The notes beneath the pieces are model-generated. The model had not been told where the DNA came from and made no database searches. It worked only from the letters and a program-made list of their open reading frames with translations. Positions 35,117 through 44,540 of a stretch of 64,000 bases of DNA are shown here, in pieces. This DNA is from Streptomyces sp. H27-C3 (GTDB taxonomy: Bacteria; Actinomycetota; Actinomycetes; Streptomycetales; Streptomycetaceae): the NCBI RefSeq assembly GCF_030063415.1, contig NZ_JASITA010000008.1, forward strand, positions 173,456 through 237,455, in the 5' to 3' direction. A program made the position numbers and the translations under genes. The number at the start of each line of letters is the position of its first letter. Position 1 is the stretch's first letter.

Positions 35117-36065
35117 GGGGCCTCCCGTGTTCATGTCGCCGCCCCCACGGGGTGTGCCTGCGGGGCCGGCCGGGCTTCTGCCGCTGCGGCACCGCCGCAG
35201 CGCGCGCGAGGAGGCACTCCTCCAGGAATCCGCAGACCCGCAGGTGGTACGTACGGGCCGCCCAGCCGAGGCTGATGTTGTGGCCGGCGTCGGGCTGGTG
35301 GTCGACTCTCACCGGTGCCGATGTGAGCGGCCGGGTCAGGGCCGCCACGGCTTCCTCGTCGTACCGCCACCACTGCTCCTGCTTGGCGAACGTGAAGCGG
35401 ACGGGGACCCGTACCCGTGCGGCCACCTCCGGATACAGCGCCGGCCACAGCGGCCCCTGCGCCGCCTCGATCTCCGGGACCGGGGAGACCAGCGCCTGCC
35501 CCAGCCGGAAGGCGTCCGGCGGGTAGAGGCGCAGGGCGCCCCAGTGCTTGCGCCAGTCGCCCTGACCGTCGGGGCCGGGCAGTTGGTGCGGCGCGACGGC
35601 GAGGCGGTTGCCGAGCCCGGAGATGTCCATGCCGATCAGTACGTCGCCGAACGCGTCGGCGGCCGACAGGGCGAGCTTGCCCCCGTCACTGTGGGCGACG
35701 AAGAACAGGCCGGCTCCGGTGTCGTGCCGCGCCGAGAAGTCGGCCAGCGCGGCACGCAGGACCGGAGCCGAATCCTCCAGGGCAAGGCCGCGGGGAAGCC
35801 GCGCGGCGGAGACTCCGTATCCGGGCCGGTCGACGGCCAGCACGGTGTAGCCGAGCTGGGCTCCCAGGGCGAGGAGGGAGAGGCCGGGGCGGGCACGGTT
35901 GTCTAAGTAGCCGGCGCGCATGCCTCCCCCGTGCAGGGCGACGACGACCGCACGCGGCGCCTCGTCCACCGGCTCGGCGAGCAGGGCGGACAGGGTGAAG
36001 CCATCGGCGTGCAGTGCGGTTGCGCGGATCTGCGGTGCTGCGGCGACGGGCGACAGCTGAGGCAT
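34992..36065 (-). CDS. Alpha/beta hydrolase with aberrant C-terminal extension
   Basis: 357 aa. The fold is clear to about residue 290: oxyanion region VVVALHGGGMRAGYLDN, nucleophile Ser in FFVAHSDGGKLAL (A-H-S-D-G instead of G-x-S-x-G), and catalytic His in DHQPDAGHNISLGW. After LLARAAAVPQRQ the sequence becomes an Arg/Pro/His-rich run typical of the wrong frame, overlapping the small ORF. A frameshift near 35180 that removed the natural stop is likely. Substrate unknown. Confidence 0.78.
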   Translation of the reverse strand: MPQLSPVAAAPQIRATALHADGFTLSALLAEPVDEAPRAVVVALHGGGMRAGYLDNRARPGLSLLALGAQLGYTVLAVDRPGYGVSAARLPRGLALEDSAPVLRAALADFSARHDTGAGLFFVAHSDGGKLALSAADAFGDVLIGMDISGLGNRLAVAPHQLPGPDGQGDWRKHWGALRLYPPDAFRLGQALVSPVPEIEAAQGPLWPALYPEVAARVRVPVRFTFAKQEQWWRYDEEAVAALTRPLTSAPVRVDHQPDAGHNISLGWAARTYHLRVCGFLEECLLARAAAVPQRQKPGRPRRHTPWGRRHEHGRPHAEPHARSRRLPAPAPAPTPAHARAMDSRSPAPGAAGAPGR

Positions 36066-36453
36066 CGGATCGGAACTCCTTTCGCGCGAGCGGACGGTGG
36101 GACAAGGACTGCGGGGCGAGGGCTCAAGGGACGGGAGCGGTCGCCCCCGGGAGCCACGGGCCGGAAGCCCGGCTCGGGGCGTGCCGCTCAGGGCGTGCGG
36201 CTTCCCGATCCGTGCCAGTCGCGCGGGTCGCGGTGCGGCGCCGCTCGTTCGGGACGGCGCCAGCCGGCTACAGCAGGGACTCGGATCATGGCATCAGACA
36301 CACATCCCGACCAGAAAGCAGCCGCCCGCCCCCTTGCGAGAGGCCTAGGAGATCCGCAGGAGAGTGGCAGCTCCCCCGGAGCCCCAGAAAATAGGGCCTA
36401 CCGCCGCTCTCGTCAGCACCAGCGTGCTGGCATGTCCTCACGGCAAACAACAC
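36066..36453. other. Gene-free stretch with repeat and tRNA-like fragment
   Basis: No credible gene. It holds the second copy of the 31-bp repeat (36274-36304). At 36343-36358 there is a 14/16 match to the 3' part of the adjacent tRNA-Ala gene (36508-36523). Such fragments can be left by integrative elements at tRNA genes. Confidence 0.5.
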
Positions 36454-36496
36454 AAAAAGACCCCTCCAACCGCGTTTCCGCAGGTCAAAGGGGTCT
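36454..36496 (-). terminator. Terminator of tRNA-Ala
   Basis: An imperfect stem closes with AGACCCCT (36459-36466) and AGGGGTCT (36489-36496). On the minus strand it is followed by TTTTTG. It lies 7 bp downstream of the tRNA 3' end. Confidence 0.85.
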
Positions 36497-36503
36497 GATC
36501 TTG

Positions 36504-36576
36504 TGGAGCCTAGGAGATTCGAACTCCTGACATCTGCCTTGCAAAGGCAGCGCTCTACCAACTGAGCTAAGGCCCC
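36504..36576 (-). tRNA. tRNA-Ala (anticodon TGC)
   Basis: 73 nt. The acceptor stem pairs GGGGCCT with AGGCTCC (one G-U); the D-loop contains AGTTGGTAGAG, the anticodon loop is CTTTGCAAG and the T-loop GTTCGAATC. The encoded 3' end is A without CCA. Together with tRNA-Ile downstream of gyrA this pair is conserved near the Streptomyces origin. Confidence 0.97.
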
Positions 36577-36738
36577 TCGAAAGGTGGACATGACCGGTCA
36601 AAGACACACCGTGACCACCGCCGCAGAACAGAGTACCGGTTGTACCCCCCGATCCTGCAAAAAGGATGGGGACTCCCGGTTGGTGACCACTCTCCGTAGG
36701 ATGCTCGGCGAGGTTCGCAGCAGCGAAGGGGAGACGCA

Positions 36739-37287
36739 ATGGACGCAGCGCAACAAGAGGCGACGGCAAGAGCCAGAGAGCTTCAGCGCAATTGGTACGG
36801 GGAGCCGCTGGGGGCGCTCTTCCGTCGGCTGATCGATGATCTGGGGCTGAACCAGGCCAGGCTCGCCGCGGTGCTTGGCCTGTCCGCACCCATGTTGTCC
36901 CAGCTGATGAGCGGCCAGCGCGCCAAGATCGGCAATCCGGCCGTCGTGCAGCGCGTCCAGGCCCTGCAGGATCTGGCGGGGCAGGTCGCCGACGGCAGTG
37001 TGAGCGCGGGGGAGGCCACCGACCGGATGGAAGAGATCAAGAAGTCCCAGGGTGGTTCGGTGCTCAGCAACACCGGCTCGACCACGGCCAGTTCCGGAGC
37101 GCCGACCGTACGCCGTGTGGTGCGCGAGATTCAGTCGCTGCTGCGCTCGGTGGCCGCCGCCGGCGACATCATCGATGCGGCGGACACCCTCGCACCGACC
37201 CACCCGGAACTGGCAGAGTTCCTCCGGGTGTACGGCGCCGGGCGCACCGCTGACGCGGTGGCTCACTACGAGGCGCATCAGAGCTGA
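36739..37287 (+). CDS. Helix-turn-helix DNA-binding protein
   Basis: 182 aa with an ATG and GGGGAGA ribosome binding site. An Xre-like HTH lies at about residues 28-60 (LGLNQARLAAVLGLSAPMLS QLMS). A Ser/Thr-rich linker and a C-terminal helical domain follow (RRVVREIQSLLRSVAAAGDI, PELAEFLRVYGAGRTADAVA). It precedes a Ser/Thr kinase gene by 85 bp on the same strand, and the two probably form a functional pair. The target is unknown. Confidence 0.85.
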   Translation: MDAAQQEATARARELQRNWYGEPLGALFRRLIDDLGLNQARLAAVLGLSAPMLSQLMSGQRAKIGNPAVVQRVQALQDLAGQVADGSVSAGEATDRMEEIKKSQGGSVLSNTGSTTASSGAPTVRRVVREIQSLLRSVAAAGDIIDAADTLAPTHPELAEFLRVYGAGRTADAVAHYEAHQS

Positions 37288-37372
37288 CGGGGTCGGTCCG
37301 GCAGGGTCCGCGAGGGCCTGCCGGAATCCGGCCGAAGGCGTAGGCAGCGGACCGGGGAGCGGGCACAGCACA

Positions 37373-38734
<1,362 letters not shown>

Positions 38735-38740
38735 CCCGGC

Positions 38741-38774
38741 GGGCAGCCCGCGGGCAGTCGGCCACGGGCTGCCC
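38741..38774. terminator. Convergent hairpin after the kinase gene
   Basis: GGGCAGCCCG (38741-38750) pairs with CGGGCTGCCC (38765-38774), between the kinase stop and the convergent gene stop at 38784. Confidence 0.65.
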
Positions 38775-38783
38775 AACAGCCTT

Positions 38784-40121
38784 CTACCAACCGGCCGGCG
38801 GCCCGTACTGCGGTGGTGTTCCGTTGCCGGGGCCGGGGTCCGCGGGACCGGCCGCCGCGCGGCGCCTGGCGACCAGCATCCACCCGCCGAGGCCGAGCAC
38901 CAGCACGGTGCCCGCGCCGATCCCCGCGGCCCCGACGAGCCGCATCGTGTCGCTCTTCTCCGCCCCCGGCGTGGACTGCCCGCTCGCCGCCTGGTCCCGG
39001 TCGTCGTCGCTGACCTGGAACTCCCCGGCGGGACCGGCGTAAGCGGGCGCCTGCTTGGCGTCACCCTTGACGTTCAGCCGCAGCGTCAGCCCCAGCGCCT
39101 TCGCCCCGAACGGTTTCTCCACGGCGGGGTTGAGGCTGACCCGCAGGTAGTACCAGCCCGCGAACCGCATCGCGTTCACGGTTTCCTTCGAGTCGTACCG
39201 GTTCTCGTACGCCACGGGCGGCAGCGGATCCAGCTCCGCCGACTTCGGCTTTCCGTCGTACGCGAGGTTGTTGTCGCTGTCGACGAGCCCCCGCGCCGGG
39301 TTGTAGAGCGACACCGCGAGCGCGCTGGGCACGTAACCCTCGCCCGTGGAGCTGCTCAGGTCTGCGCTGACGAACAGCTGCTGCCCCCAGTCGACCGGCA
39401 CCTTGTAGAAGCGGGTCTCACCCGGCTTCAGCTTGTCGCGCCACTCGCCCTGCTCAAGCCCGGGGGCGTTGAAGAAGCTCGTGCCGCCCTTGCGGTCGCG
39501 CGGGGCGCCGGCCGGCGGCGCGGGGGACGCCCTGGGCCAGTTCTCGGGCGCCGCCGTCGGCCCGGCGCCCTTCAGCGCCGGTTCAGTCACATGCCGGATC
39601 TCCAGGTCCCACGGCTCGCTGGAGGAAGTGGCCTCGCTGGTCCGCTCGATGAGGACGTAGTACGTGTCCGCTCTCTGGCAGGACGTGCTGTCCTTCTCGA
39701 TGGTCCGCGACGCGTAGGTGCCGATGGGCCGCGCGAACTCCGCGTTGAACTGAGCGTTGTCGTAACCGCACGAGCTGCTGTCGCGGTCCTGGAGTGTCAC
39801 CTTCAGCTCGTCGGCGTACGCGACCTTCGTACCCAGTTCGGGCACCGCCGTCGCCGACACATACGCGTGGGACTTCGCGTCGAGGACCACCCGGTAGAAG
39901 AGCTTGCCACCGGGCTTGATGGAGTCCTTGTACGTCTCCCCGGCCTTCAGCTGCTCGGCGTCGGTATTGACCTCGCGGCCCTTGACCGGCTTCGCGGACG
40001 GCTCGAAGGCGTACGGGCTGGGCGTGCCCGCCGCCCACGCCTGCGCCGACAGCGCCGCCACCGCACATAGCGCCGCCACCACGGCCGGCGCCGTTCCACC
40101 CCTGCTGCGCTGCCTCTTCAC
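38784..40121 (-). CDS. Secreted, membrane-anchored protein paired with the VWA protein
   Basis: 445 aa. A signal peptide (APAVVAALCAVAALSAQAWA) leads to a large extracellular part, a Gln/Asp-rich linker and a C-terminal transmembrane helix (MRLVGAAGIGAGTVLVLGLG) with a Pro-rich cytoplasmic tail. It repeats motifs of its neighbour: GEWRDKLKPGETRFYKVPVD and WGQQLFVSADL. It has no VWA domain. The GTG overlaps the upstream stop (GTGA), so both are made together. Function unknown; a surface complex is a reasonable inference. Confidence 0.85.
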   Translation of the reverse strand: MKRQRSRGGTAPAVVAALCAVAALSAQAWAAGTPSPYAFEPSAKPVKGREVNTDAEQLKAGETYKDSIKPGGKLFYRVVLDAKSHAYVSATAVPELGTKVAYADELKVTLQDRDSSSCGYDNAQFNAEFARPIGTYASRTIEKDSTSCQRADTYYVLIERTSEATSSSEPWDLEIRHVTEPALKGAGPTAAPENWPRASPAPPAGAPRDRKGGTSFFNAPGLEQGEWRDKLKPGETRFYKVPVDWGQQLFVSADLSSSTGEGYVPSALAVSLYNPARGLVDSDNNLAYDGKPKSAELDPLPPVAYENRYDSKETVNAMRFAGWYYLRVSLNPAVEKPFGAKALGLTLRLNVKGDAKQAPAYAGPAGEFQVSDDDRDQAASGQSTPGAEKSDTMRLVGAAGIGAGTVLVLGLGGWMLVARRRAAAGPADPGPGNGTPPQYGPPAGW

Positions 40122-42061
40122 GCGCCACCCCTCGTCGTCGCCTTGGCTGCCCTGCGCCGCACCGTGACGAACACGAGCCCCGCGAGCAGGACGACCGCGC
40201 CGCCCACTGCCGCGGCGGTCGCGATGCCGGTCCATCCTGCCCCGGCGGCCCCACCGCTGTCTCCGGGGGCCGCCGCATCACCCTTCTTGTCCGCTTCGCC
40301 CCCCGCGTCACCCCCCGCGTCGCCGTCCGCCTTCGCGAGCGCCGGCGCGTCGTGCTGCGGGCCGGCCAGCTCCCGGCCGGCCACATCCACCCGCAGGACC
40401 ACGCCGATCGCCGCGTTCTCGGCGAACTTGGCGGCGTTCGGGCCGAGCGACACGGCGACGTAGTACTCGCCCGCCGCGCGCACCGGAACCACCTGGGTCG
40501 CCGACTCCCAGCGGTTCGTCCACGTCACCGGGACGGTGCCGAGATCGACCGCGGCCGGCTTACCGCTGTACATCCGGTGCTCGTTGAACTCACTGCCGCC
40601 ACCGATCGGCTTGCGGCCCGCGCTGAACGCGGCGGTGTCGACGAAGCTGAAGTCCGATCCGCCCTCCTCCAGCGTCGGTTCGTTCCCGAAGTCCACGGCG
40701 TAGCGCAGCTGTTGGCCCCAGCCGACCTTCACCTTGTACCAGCGGGTCTGGGCGGGCAGCAGCTTGTCGCGCCACACACCCTTGTCCAGGGTCCGCGCGT
40801 CGTTGAAGCCCGTGCCGCCCTCGATGTCCTTCGGATCGCCCGCCGGAGGCATGGCGTCCCTGCCCGCCGCGCCGTACTCGGTCGCGGACTGTGCGGGCAC
40901 CGTGCCCTTGGCGAGCGGCTTCTCGGTCCCGTAGCGCAACTCGAAGGGCCAGCGCGCCCGGTCGGAGCCCGCGGCGCTGGTGCGGTGCACGGACAGCAGA
41001 TACTTCCCGGCCGGATCGCAGGACCGGCCACCGTCGGCGGACGGGACGCGGCTGACCGCGGTGCTGAGCACCATCGCGCCCTCGTCCTGCGCGAAGTTCT
41101 CCCGCGCGCTGTCGCAGGTCGAGCCGAACTTCCCGGTGGCGGTCAGCTCCAGCTCGATCCCGTCCCCGTACGCGGCCTTGACGCCCGGCTGCGGCACGGC
41201 AGTCACCGCGAGGTCCGCGGCGGACCCGGCGTCGAGCCCGGCGGCGTACCAACGGGTCTCACCGGGGCCGATGGTGTCGGTGTACTGGCCGGGCCCGATC
41301 CCGGCCGCGCCACTCACGCTCGCCCCGCCCTCGACGCGCTCACCCATGAACCGGTAGCCGTGCGCGGACAGTTGGGAGGCGCGCTGCAACTGACGGGCCA
41401 GCGCCTCGGCGTCAGGAGCGTCGTAGTACGAGCCGTGCCCGGCCTCCGCGACGCATTCCAGCTGCTCCCTGGCCTTGCCGCGCACCTGGAAACCGATGGC
41501 GTCGATCCGCAGATCCACCCCGTCCTCACCGAGCTGCCTGGCGACCTCACAGGGCTGTGGAGTACCGCAGTTGTCCTCACCGTCGGAGATCAGCAGGATC
41601 GTGCGCCGACCCAGCGACCTCTCGGCGGGCTCGGGCAGGTCCTGTGCGGCCTTGCGCAGCGACAGCCCGATGGGAGTGTCCCCCTTGGGCTGTACGCCGT
41701 CCACGGCCCGTTTCATGGCGTCCCGGTCCAACGGCTGTACGGGCCGCACCAGCCGGGTGTCCGTGCAGCCCTTGGGCCGGTCCGCGCCGTACACCCGAAG
41801 GCCGGTCGGATAGCCGTCCGGCAACGTGTCGACCACCGTGGACACGGCTCCGCGGGCGGACTCCATCCGCGTACGTCCCGTGCCGTCGTCGTCCGCCATG
41901 GAGCCCGACGAATCGAGCACCATCACCAGGCTGCTCCCGCCGGCCGCCTCCTGCGCGGGTGCGGCGACGGCGGGCAGCGGGCCCGCCGTCGCCGCCACCG
42001 GACCGAGCAGTATTGCGCCCATCAGCGCGACCGCCGTACGGCGGCCCCATCGTGCCTTCAC
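40118..42061 (-). CDS. Secreted von Willebrand factor A domain protein with C-terminal membrane anchor
   Basis: 647 aa. After a signal peptide (TAVALMGAILLGPVAATAG) the VWA domain spans about residues 40-230 with an intact MIDAS: DSSGSM, the Thr in KGDTPIG and the Asp in ISDGEDN. The remaining ectodomain holds two beta-rich units, each with W/Y-Y-x-V motifs such as GVWRDKLLPAQTRWYKVKVG, and the protein ends with a helix (GIATAAAVGGAVVLLAGLVF) and a basic tail. It likely binds a metal-dependent protein ligand outside the cell. GTG start with GGGGGAACGG upstream. Confidence 0.9.
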   Translation of the reverse strand: MKARWGRRTAVALMGAILLGPVAATAGPLPAVAAPAQEAAGGSSLVMVLDSSGSMADDDGTGRTRMESARGAVSTVVDTLPDGYPTGLRVYGADRPKGCTDTRLVRPVQPLDRDAMKRAVDGVQPKGDTPIGLSLRKAAQDLPEPAERSLGRRTILLISDGEDNCGTPQPCEVARQLGEDGVDLRIDAIGFQVRGKAREQLECVAEAGHGSYYDAPDAEALARQLQRASQLSAHGYRFMGERVEGGASVSGAAGIGPGQYTDTIGPGETRWYAAGLDAGSAADLAVTAVPQPGVKAAYGDGIELELTATGKFGSTCDSARENFAQDEGAMVLSTAVSRVPSADGGRSCDPAGKYLLSVHRTSAAGSDRARWPFELRYGTEKPLAKGTVPAQSATEYGAAGRDAMPPAGDPKDIEGGTGFNDARTLDKGVWRDKLLPAQTRWYKVKVGWGQQLRYAVDFGNEPTLEEGGSDFSFVDTAAFSAGRKPIGGGSEFNEHRMYSGKPAAVDLGTVPVTWTNRWESATQVVPVRAAGEYYVAVSLGPNAAKFAENAAIGVVLRVDVAGRELAGPQHDAPALAKADGDAGGDAGGEADKKGDAAAPGDSGGAAGAGWTGIATAAAVGGAVVLLAGLVFVTVRRRAAKATTRGGA

Positions 42062-42200
42062 CCGTTCCCCCTCAACCAAGACCGCGCTTTGCTCTCGCAA
42101 GCTAGTGATTTGCGTAGGCTAATTCAAGGGCGGGGCGTCACGGTCCCGCAACAGCTCACCCGACCCACCAGAAACCCACCAGAAACCCCCGGACAGCACA

Positions 42201-42226
42201 AAACCCCGGCCGCTCTGCGACCGGGG
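42201..42226 (-). terminator. Terminator of the DLW-39 gene
   Basis: CCCCGG at 42204-42209 pairs with CCGGGG at 42221-42226. On the minus strand the stem is followed by TTTTG, 30 bp after the stop at 42256. Confidence 0.75.
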
Positions 42227-42255
42227 CAAGTGTTCAGAATGCTGGCTGCTGGCTC

Positions 42256-42390
42256 TCACACACCCGAACCTGCGGGCACGGAGTCAGTCGCCTCCGTCCA
42301 CAGATCCTGCTCGGCGCGATCCGCCTGGATCTGGCGGTACACGAGGAGCCCGCCGATGGCGGCCAGTGCGACCAGGAGAAGCTTCTTCAC
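42256..42390 (-). CDS. DLW-39 family small membrane protein
   Basis: 44 aa. A GTG start with GAGG 8 nt upstream opens VKKLLLVALAAIGGLLVYRQ, one membrane helix, followed by the family motif AEQDLWTEATDSVPAGSGV. The name comes from the conserved D-L-W and the typical 39-residue length. It is found near gyrA and tRNA genes in actinobacteria. The function is unknown. Confidence 0.9.
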   Translation of the reverse strand: MKKLLLVALAAIGGLLVYRQIQADRAEQDLWTEATDSVPAGSGV

Positions 42391-42683
42391 CGCGCGACCT
42401 CGTCTTTCCTTGGCGTAGGGGACTTCTGGCGCCCGACTATACACACCGACCGATATCGATCAGTGACCTAGTTCCGACCCAACTCGCGCCCGGCACAAAG
42501 CAATCAACTCCACCCCTCTGCCCCCTCCTATGCGAAAGGACCTGGCCGCAGAGCCCATTCCCCCAACCGAGTGGTGTTCATCAGAAGAACTGCGCAACGC
42601 GTGCGTCGCTCGCCCTGATCCCCACGTTGCGCGCACATCATCTGAAAGGTAAGCAAACCGCACCACCTGAAAGTGAGAAAGCC

Positions 42684-43022
42684 ATGGCCGTCATCAAGGT
42701 CAGCAGGATGTGGACCGCCTTCATCGCCGGACTCTTCGCCCTCCTCGCCACCCTGGGGCTGAGCACCGCGGCCACCGCCGCCGCGGCCCCCACTCAGACG
42801 GCGCAGGAGCCGACCGCGCACACCACCGGGCGCACCGCACCGGCGACGGTACCGGCGGCCCGCCGGGCCGGCGCCCTGGAGCGCTCAATGCCGCCCACCA
42901 TGAAGCAGCGCATCCGCGCCGAGGCCCACGGCGCCTCCCCGTCCTCCCGCAACCGCTCGCTGAACCTCGCCGGGACCCCGCAGCCGGACCTCACCGAGAC
43001 GGACGCACTCCTCGCCGGATAG
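42684..43022 (+). CDS. Small secreted protein, DUF6344-like, copy 1
   Basis: 112 aa. A Sec signal peptide (MWTAFIAGLFALLATLGLST followed by AATAAAA) leads to an Ala/Thr-rich segment and the conserved basic motif SMPPTMKQRIRAEAHGASPS. The tail is short and acidic. The ATG at 42684 follows AAGTGAGAAAG. The next gene is a paralogue with the same motif, 116 bp downstream on the same strand. Mature form is about 80 residues with no cysteine. Function unknown. Confidence 0.8.
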   Translation: MAVIKVSRMWTAFIAGLFALLATLGLSTAATAAAAPTQTAQEPTAHTTGRTAPATVPAARRAGALERSMPPTMKQRIRAEAHGASPSSRNRSLNLAGTPQPDLTETDALLAG

Positions 43023-43137
43023 CGGGAGCAGCACCGCGTACGCCGGCAGTCAGCAGCCAGCAGTCGCACCACAGACAACAGCCCGACAGACCGACGGACC
43101 GACAGACGGCCCACGCAGCAACGCAAGGAGCGCCGCA

Positions 43138-43464
43138 ATGAAGGCCAGGCCGATGTGGACCGCGCTCATCACAGCCCTCTTCGCACTCCTCGCCGCCCTG
43201 GGGCTGAGTACGGCGGCCACCGCCGCCCAGCAGCCCGCCACAGCGAGCGCCCCGACCAGCAGCCACCCCGCAGCCGAGGCCGCCTCAGCGGCCGTCACCT
43301 GGTCCCCGGCGCACGAACAGTCGGTCCCGCCCACCATGAAGCAGCGCATCCGAGCCGAGGCCCACGGCGCCTCCCCGAGCTCCCGGCACCTGCCGCGCGA
43401 GCTGGGCGACGTACAGCGGCCGGACCTCGGACAGATCGCAGCGGCAGCAACTCCCACAACGTGA
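43138..43464 (+). CDS. Small secreted protein, DUF6344-like, copy 2
   Basis: 108 aa with AAGGAG upstream of the ATG. The signal peptide MWTALITALFALLAALGLST is nearly identical to copy 1, and the motif SVPPTMKQRIRAEAHGASPS is identical apart from one residue. The Ala/Ser/Thr linkers between them differ. The two genes are clearly a tandem duplication, conserved where it may matter (signal peptide and basic motif). Function unknown. Confidence 0.82.
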   Translation: MKARPMWTALITALFALLAALGLSTAATAAQQPATASAPTSSHPAAEAASAAVTWSPAHEQSVPPTMKQRIRAEAHGASPSSRHLPRELGDVQRPDLGQIAAAATPTT

Positions 43465-43632
43465 GACGGACCACACCGGCGGGCGGCACATACGTGCCGT
43501 ACCAACGAGCGCATCAATGAGGCGCACAAAAGTGCCGCACACCCGAAGACGTACACCCGAGCCGCACGGACGAAGCCGTAGAACCCGAGCCACACACGGA
43601 CCGGTCGGAAAGCGCCCCGCAAGGGAACGCAG

Positions 43633-43664
43633 AAGGCCGGCAGATCCTGAGATCTACCGGCCTT
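43633..43664 (-). terminator. Terminator of tRNA-Ile
   Basis: A 14-bp stem (43633-43646 with 43651-43664, one mismatch) with CTGA loop lies 22 bp downstream of the tRNA on the minus strand. Confidence 0.8.
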
Positions 43665-43685
43665 TGGACCTTGCGGTCCTCGCGG

Positions 43686-43759
43686 TGGGGCTAACAGGAT
43701 TTGAACCTGTGGCCTCATCCTTATCAGGGATGCGCTCTAACCAACTGAGCTATAGCCCC
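43686..43759 (-). tRNA. tRNA-Ile (anticodon GAT)
   Basis: 74 nt. The acceptor stem pairs GGGGCTA with TAGCCCC; D-loop AGTTGGTTAGAG, anticodon loop CTGATAA and T-loop GTTCAAATC are standard. It lies between the DUF3566 gene and the small secreted genes. Confidence 0.97.
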
Positions 43760-43820
43760 GCGCTGCCCCTGAAGATTAGCGCACCTCAGTGGCAGGTCCA
43801 AAATCGGATTCCGAGCGGTG

Positions 43821-44537
43821 CTACTCGTCTTCCGCGAGCGTCAGCTCGACGCCGCCGACGAAGCCGGCCGACAGGTTGTAGATGAAGGCACCGAGCGTCG
43901 CGAGCGCGGTCGCCAGCACCACGTCGATCATCGCGATGACCGACGTGAAGATCAGGACACGCGGCAGCGACAGGAAGGACTGCAGGTCGAAGCCGTTGCT
44001 CTCGTTCGAGCCCGTTGCCTCGCTGATCGTCCCGCCCACCGTGGAAAAGACGCCCATCGCGTCCATCACCATCCACAGCACCGCCGCCGCGACCACCGTG
44101 CAGATGCCCAGCGCGATGGACAGCAGGAAGCTGACCTTCATCACCGACCACGGGTCGGCCTTGGCCACCCGCAGCCGTGCCTTGCGGGTGCGCGGCGTCG
44201 TACGCGCACCCGTGCGCGGCAGACGTACCGCCGCCGTGCCCTGCTGAGCGGCCGGACCGGCCTGCCCGGCGCGCTGCTGCCCGGCCTGCGTAGCGCCGGG
44301 CTTCTCGCCGCCCTGTGGCGTGGCGTACGCCTGGGGCGGGTGATAGGGCTGCGACTGCCCCTGCCCCGACTGCTCACGCTCACTGGGCAACGGCCCGTTC
44401 GCGTACGCGTCGTACTGCTTCGGCTGAGGCCCTCTGGTATCCGTCACAGTCCCCCCTTGGGAGTCCGCGGCAGAGCCACGGGCACCAGGTGCTCCAGCTC
44501 CGGAAGCGGCCGCTCCGGCGCCCGTGGGTCCACTCAC
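43821..44537 (-). CDS. DUF3566 membrane protein of the gyr operon
   Basis: 238 aa. A Gln/Gly/Ala-rich cytoplasmic N-terminus of about 120 residues is followed by the DUF3566 domain with two transmembrane helices (SFLLSIALGICTVVAAAVLW and VIAMIDVVLATALATLGAFI) and conserved KADPWSVMKVSF. Its GTG start is 3 bp after the gyrA stop. DUF3566 genes follow gyrA across actinobacteria. Function unknown, but cotranscription with gyrase is likely. Confidence 0.9.
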   Translation of the reverse strand: MSGPTGAGAAASGAGAPGARGSAADSQGGTVTDTRGPQPKQYDAYANGPLPSEREQSGQGQSQPYHPPQAYATPQGGEKPGATQAGQQRAGQAGPAAQQGTAAVRLPRTGARTTPRTRKARLRVAKADPWSVMKVSFLLSIALGICTVVAAAVLWMVMDAMGVFSTVGGTISEATGSNESNGFDLQSFLSLPRVLIFTSVIAMIDVVLATALATLGAFIYNLSAGFVGGVELTLAEDE

Positions 44538-44540
44538 GTC

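Noticed and set aside
36289..36530. Short ATG frame beginning MASDTHPDQKAAARP
   Set aside because: It lies over the repeat and runs into the tRNA-Ala terminator; composition is not protein-like.
40352..42418. 688-codon plus-strand frame over the VWA gene
   Set aside because: The minus strand encodes a full signal peptide, MIDAS and membrane anchor; the plus frame has no family features.
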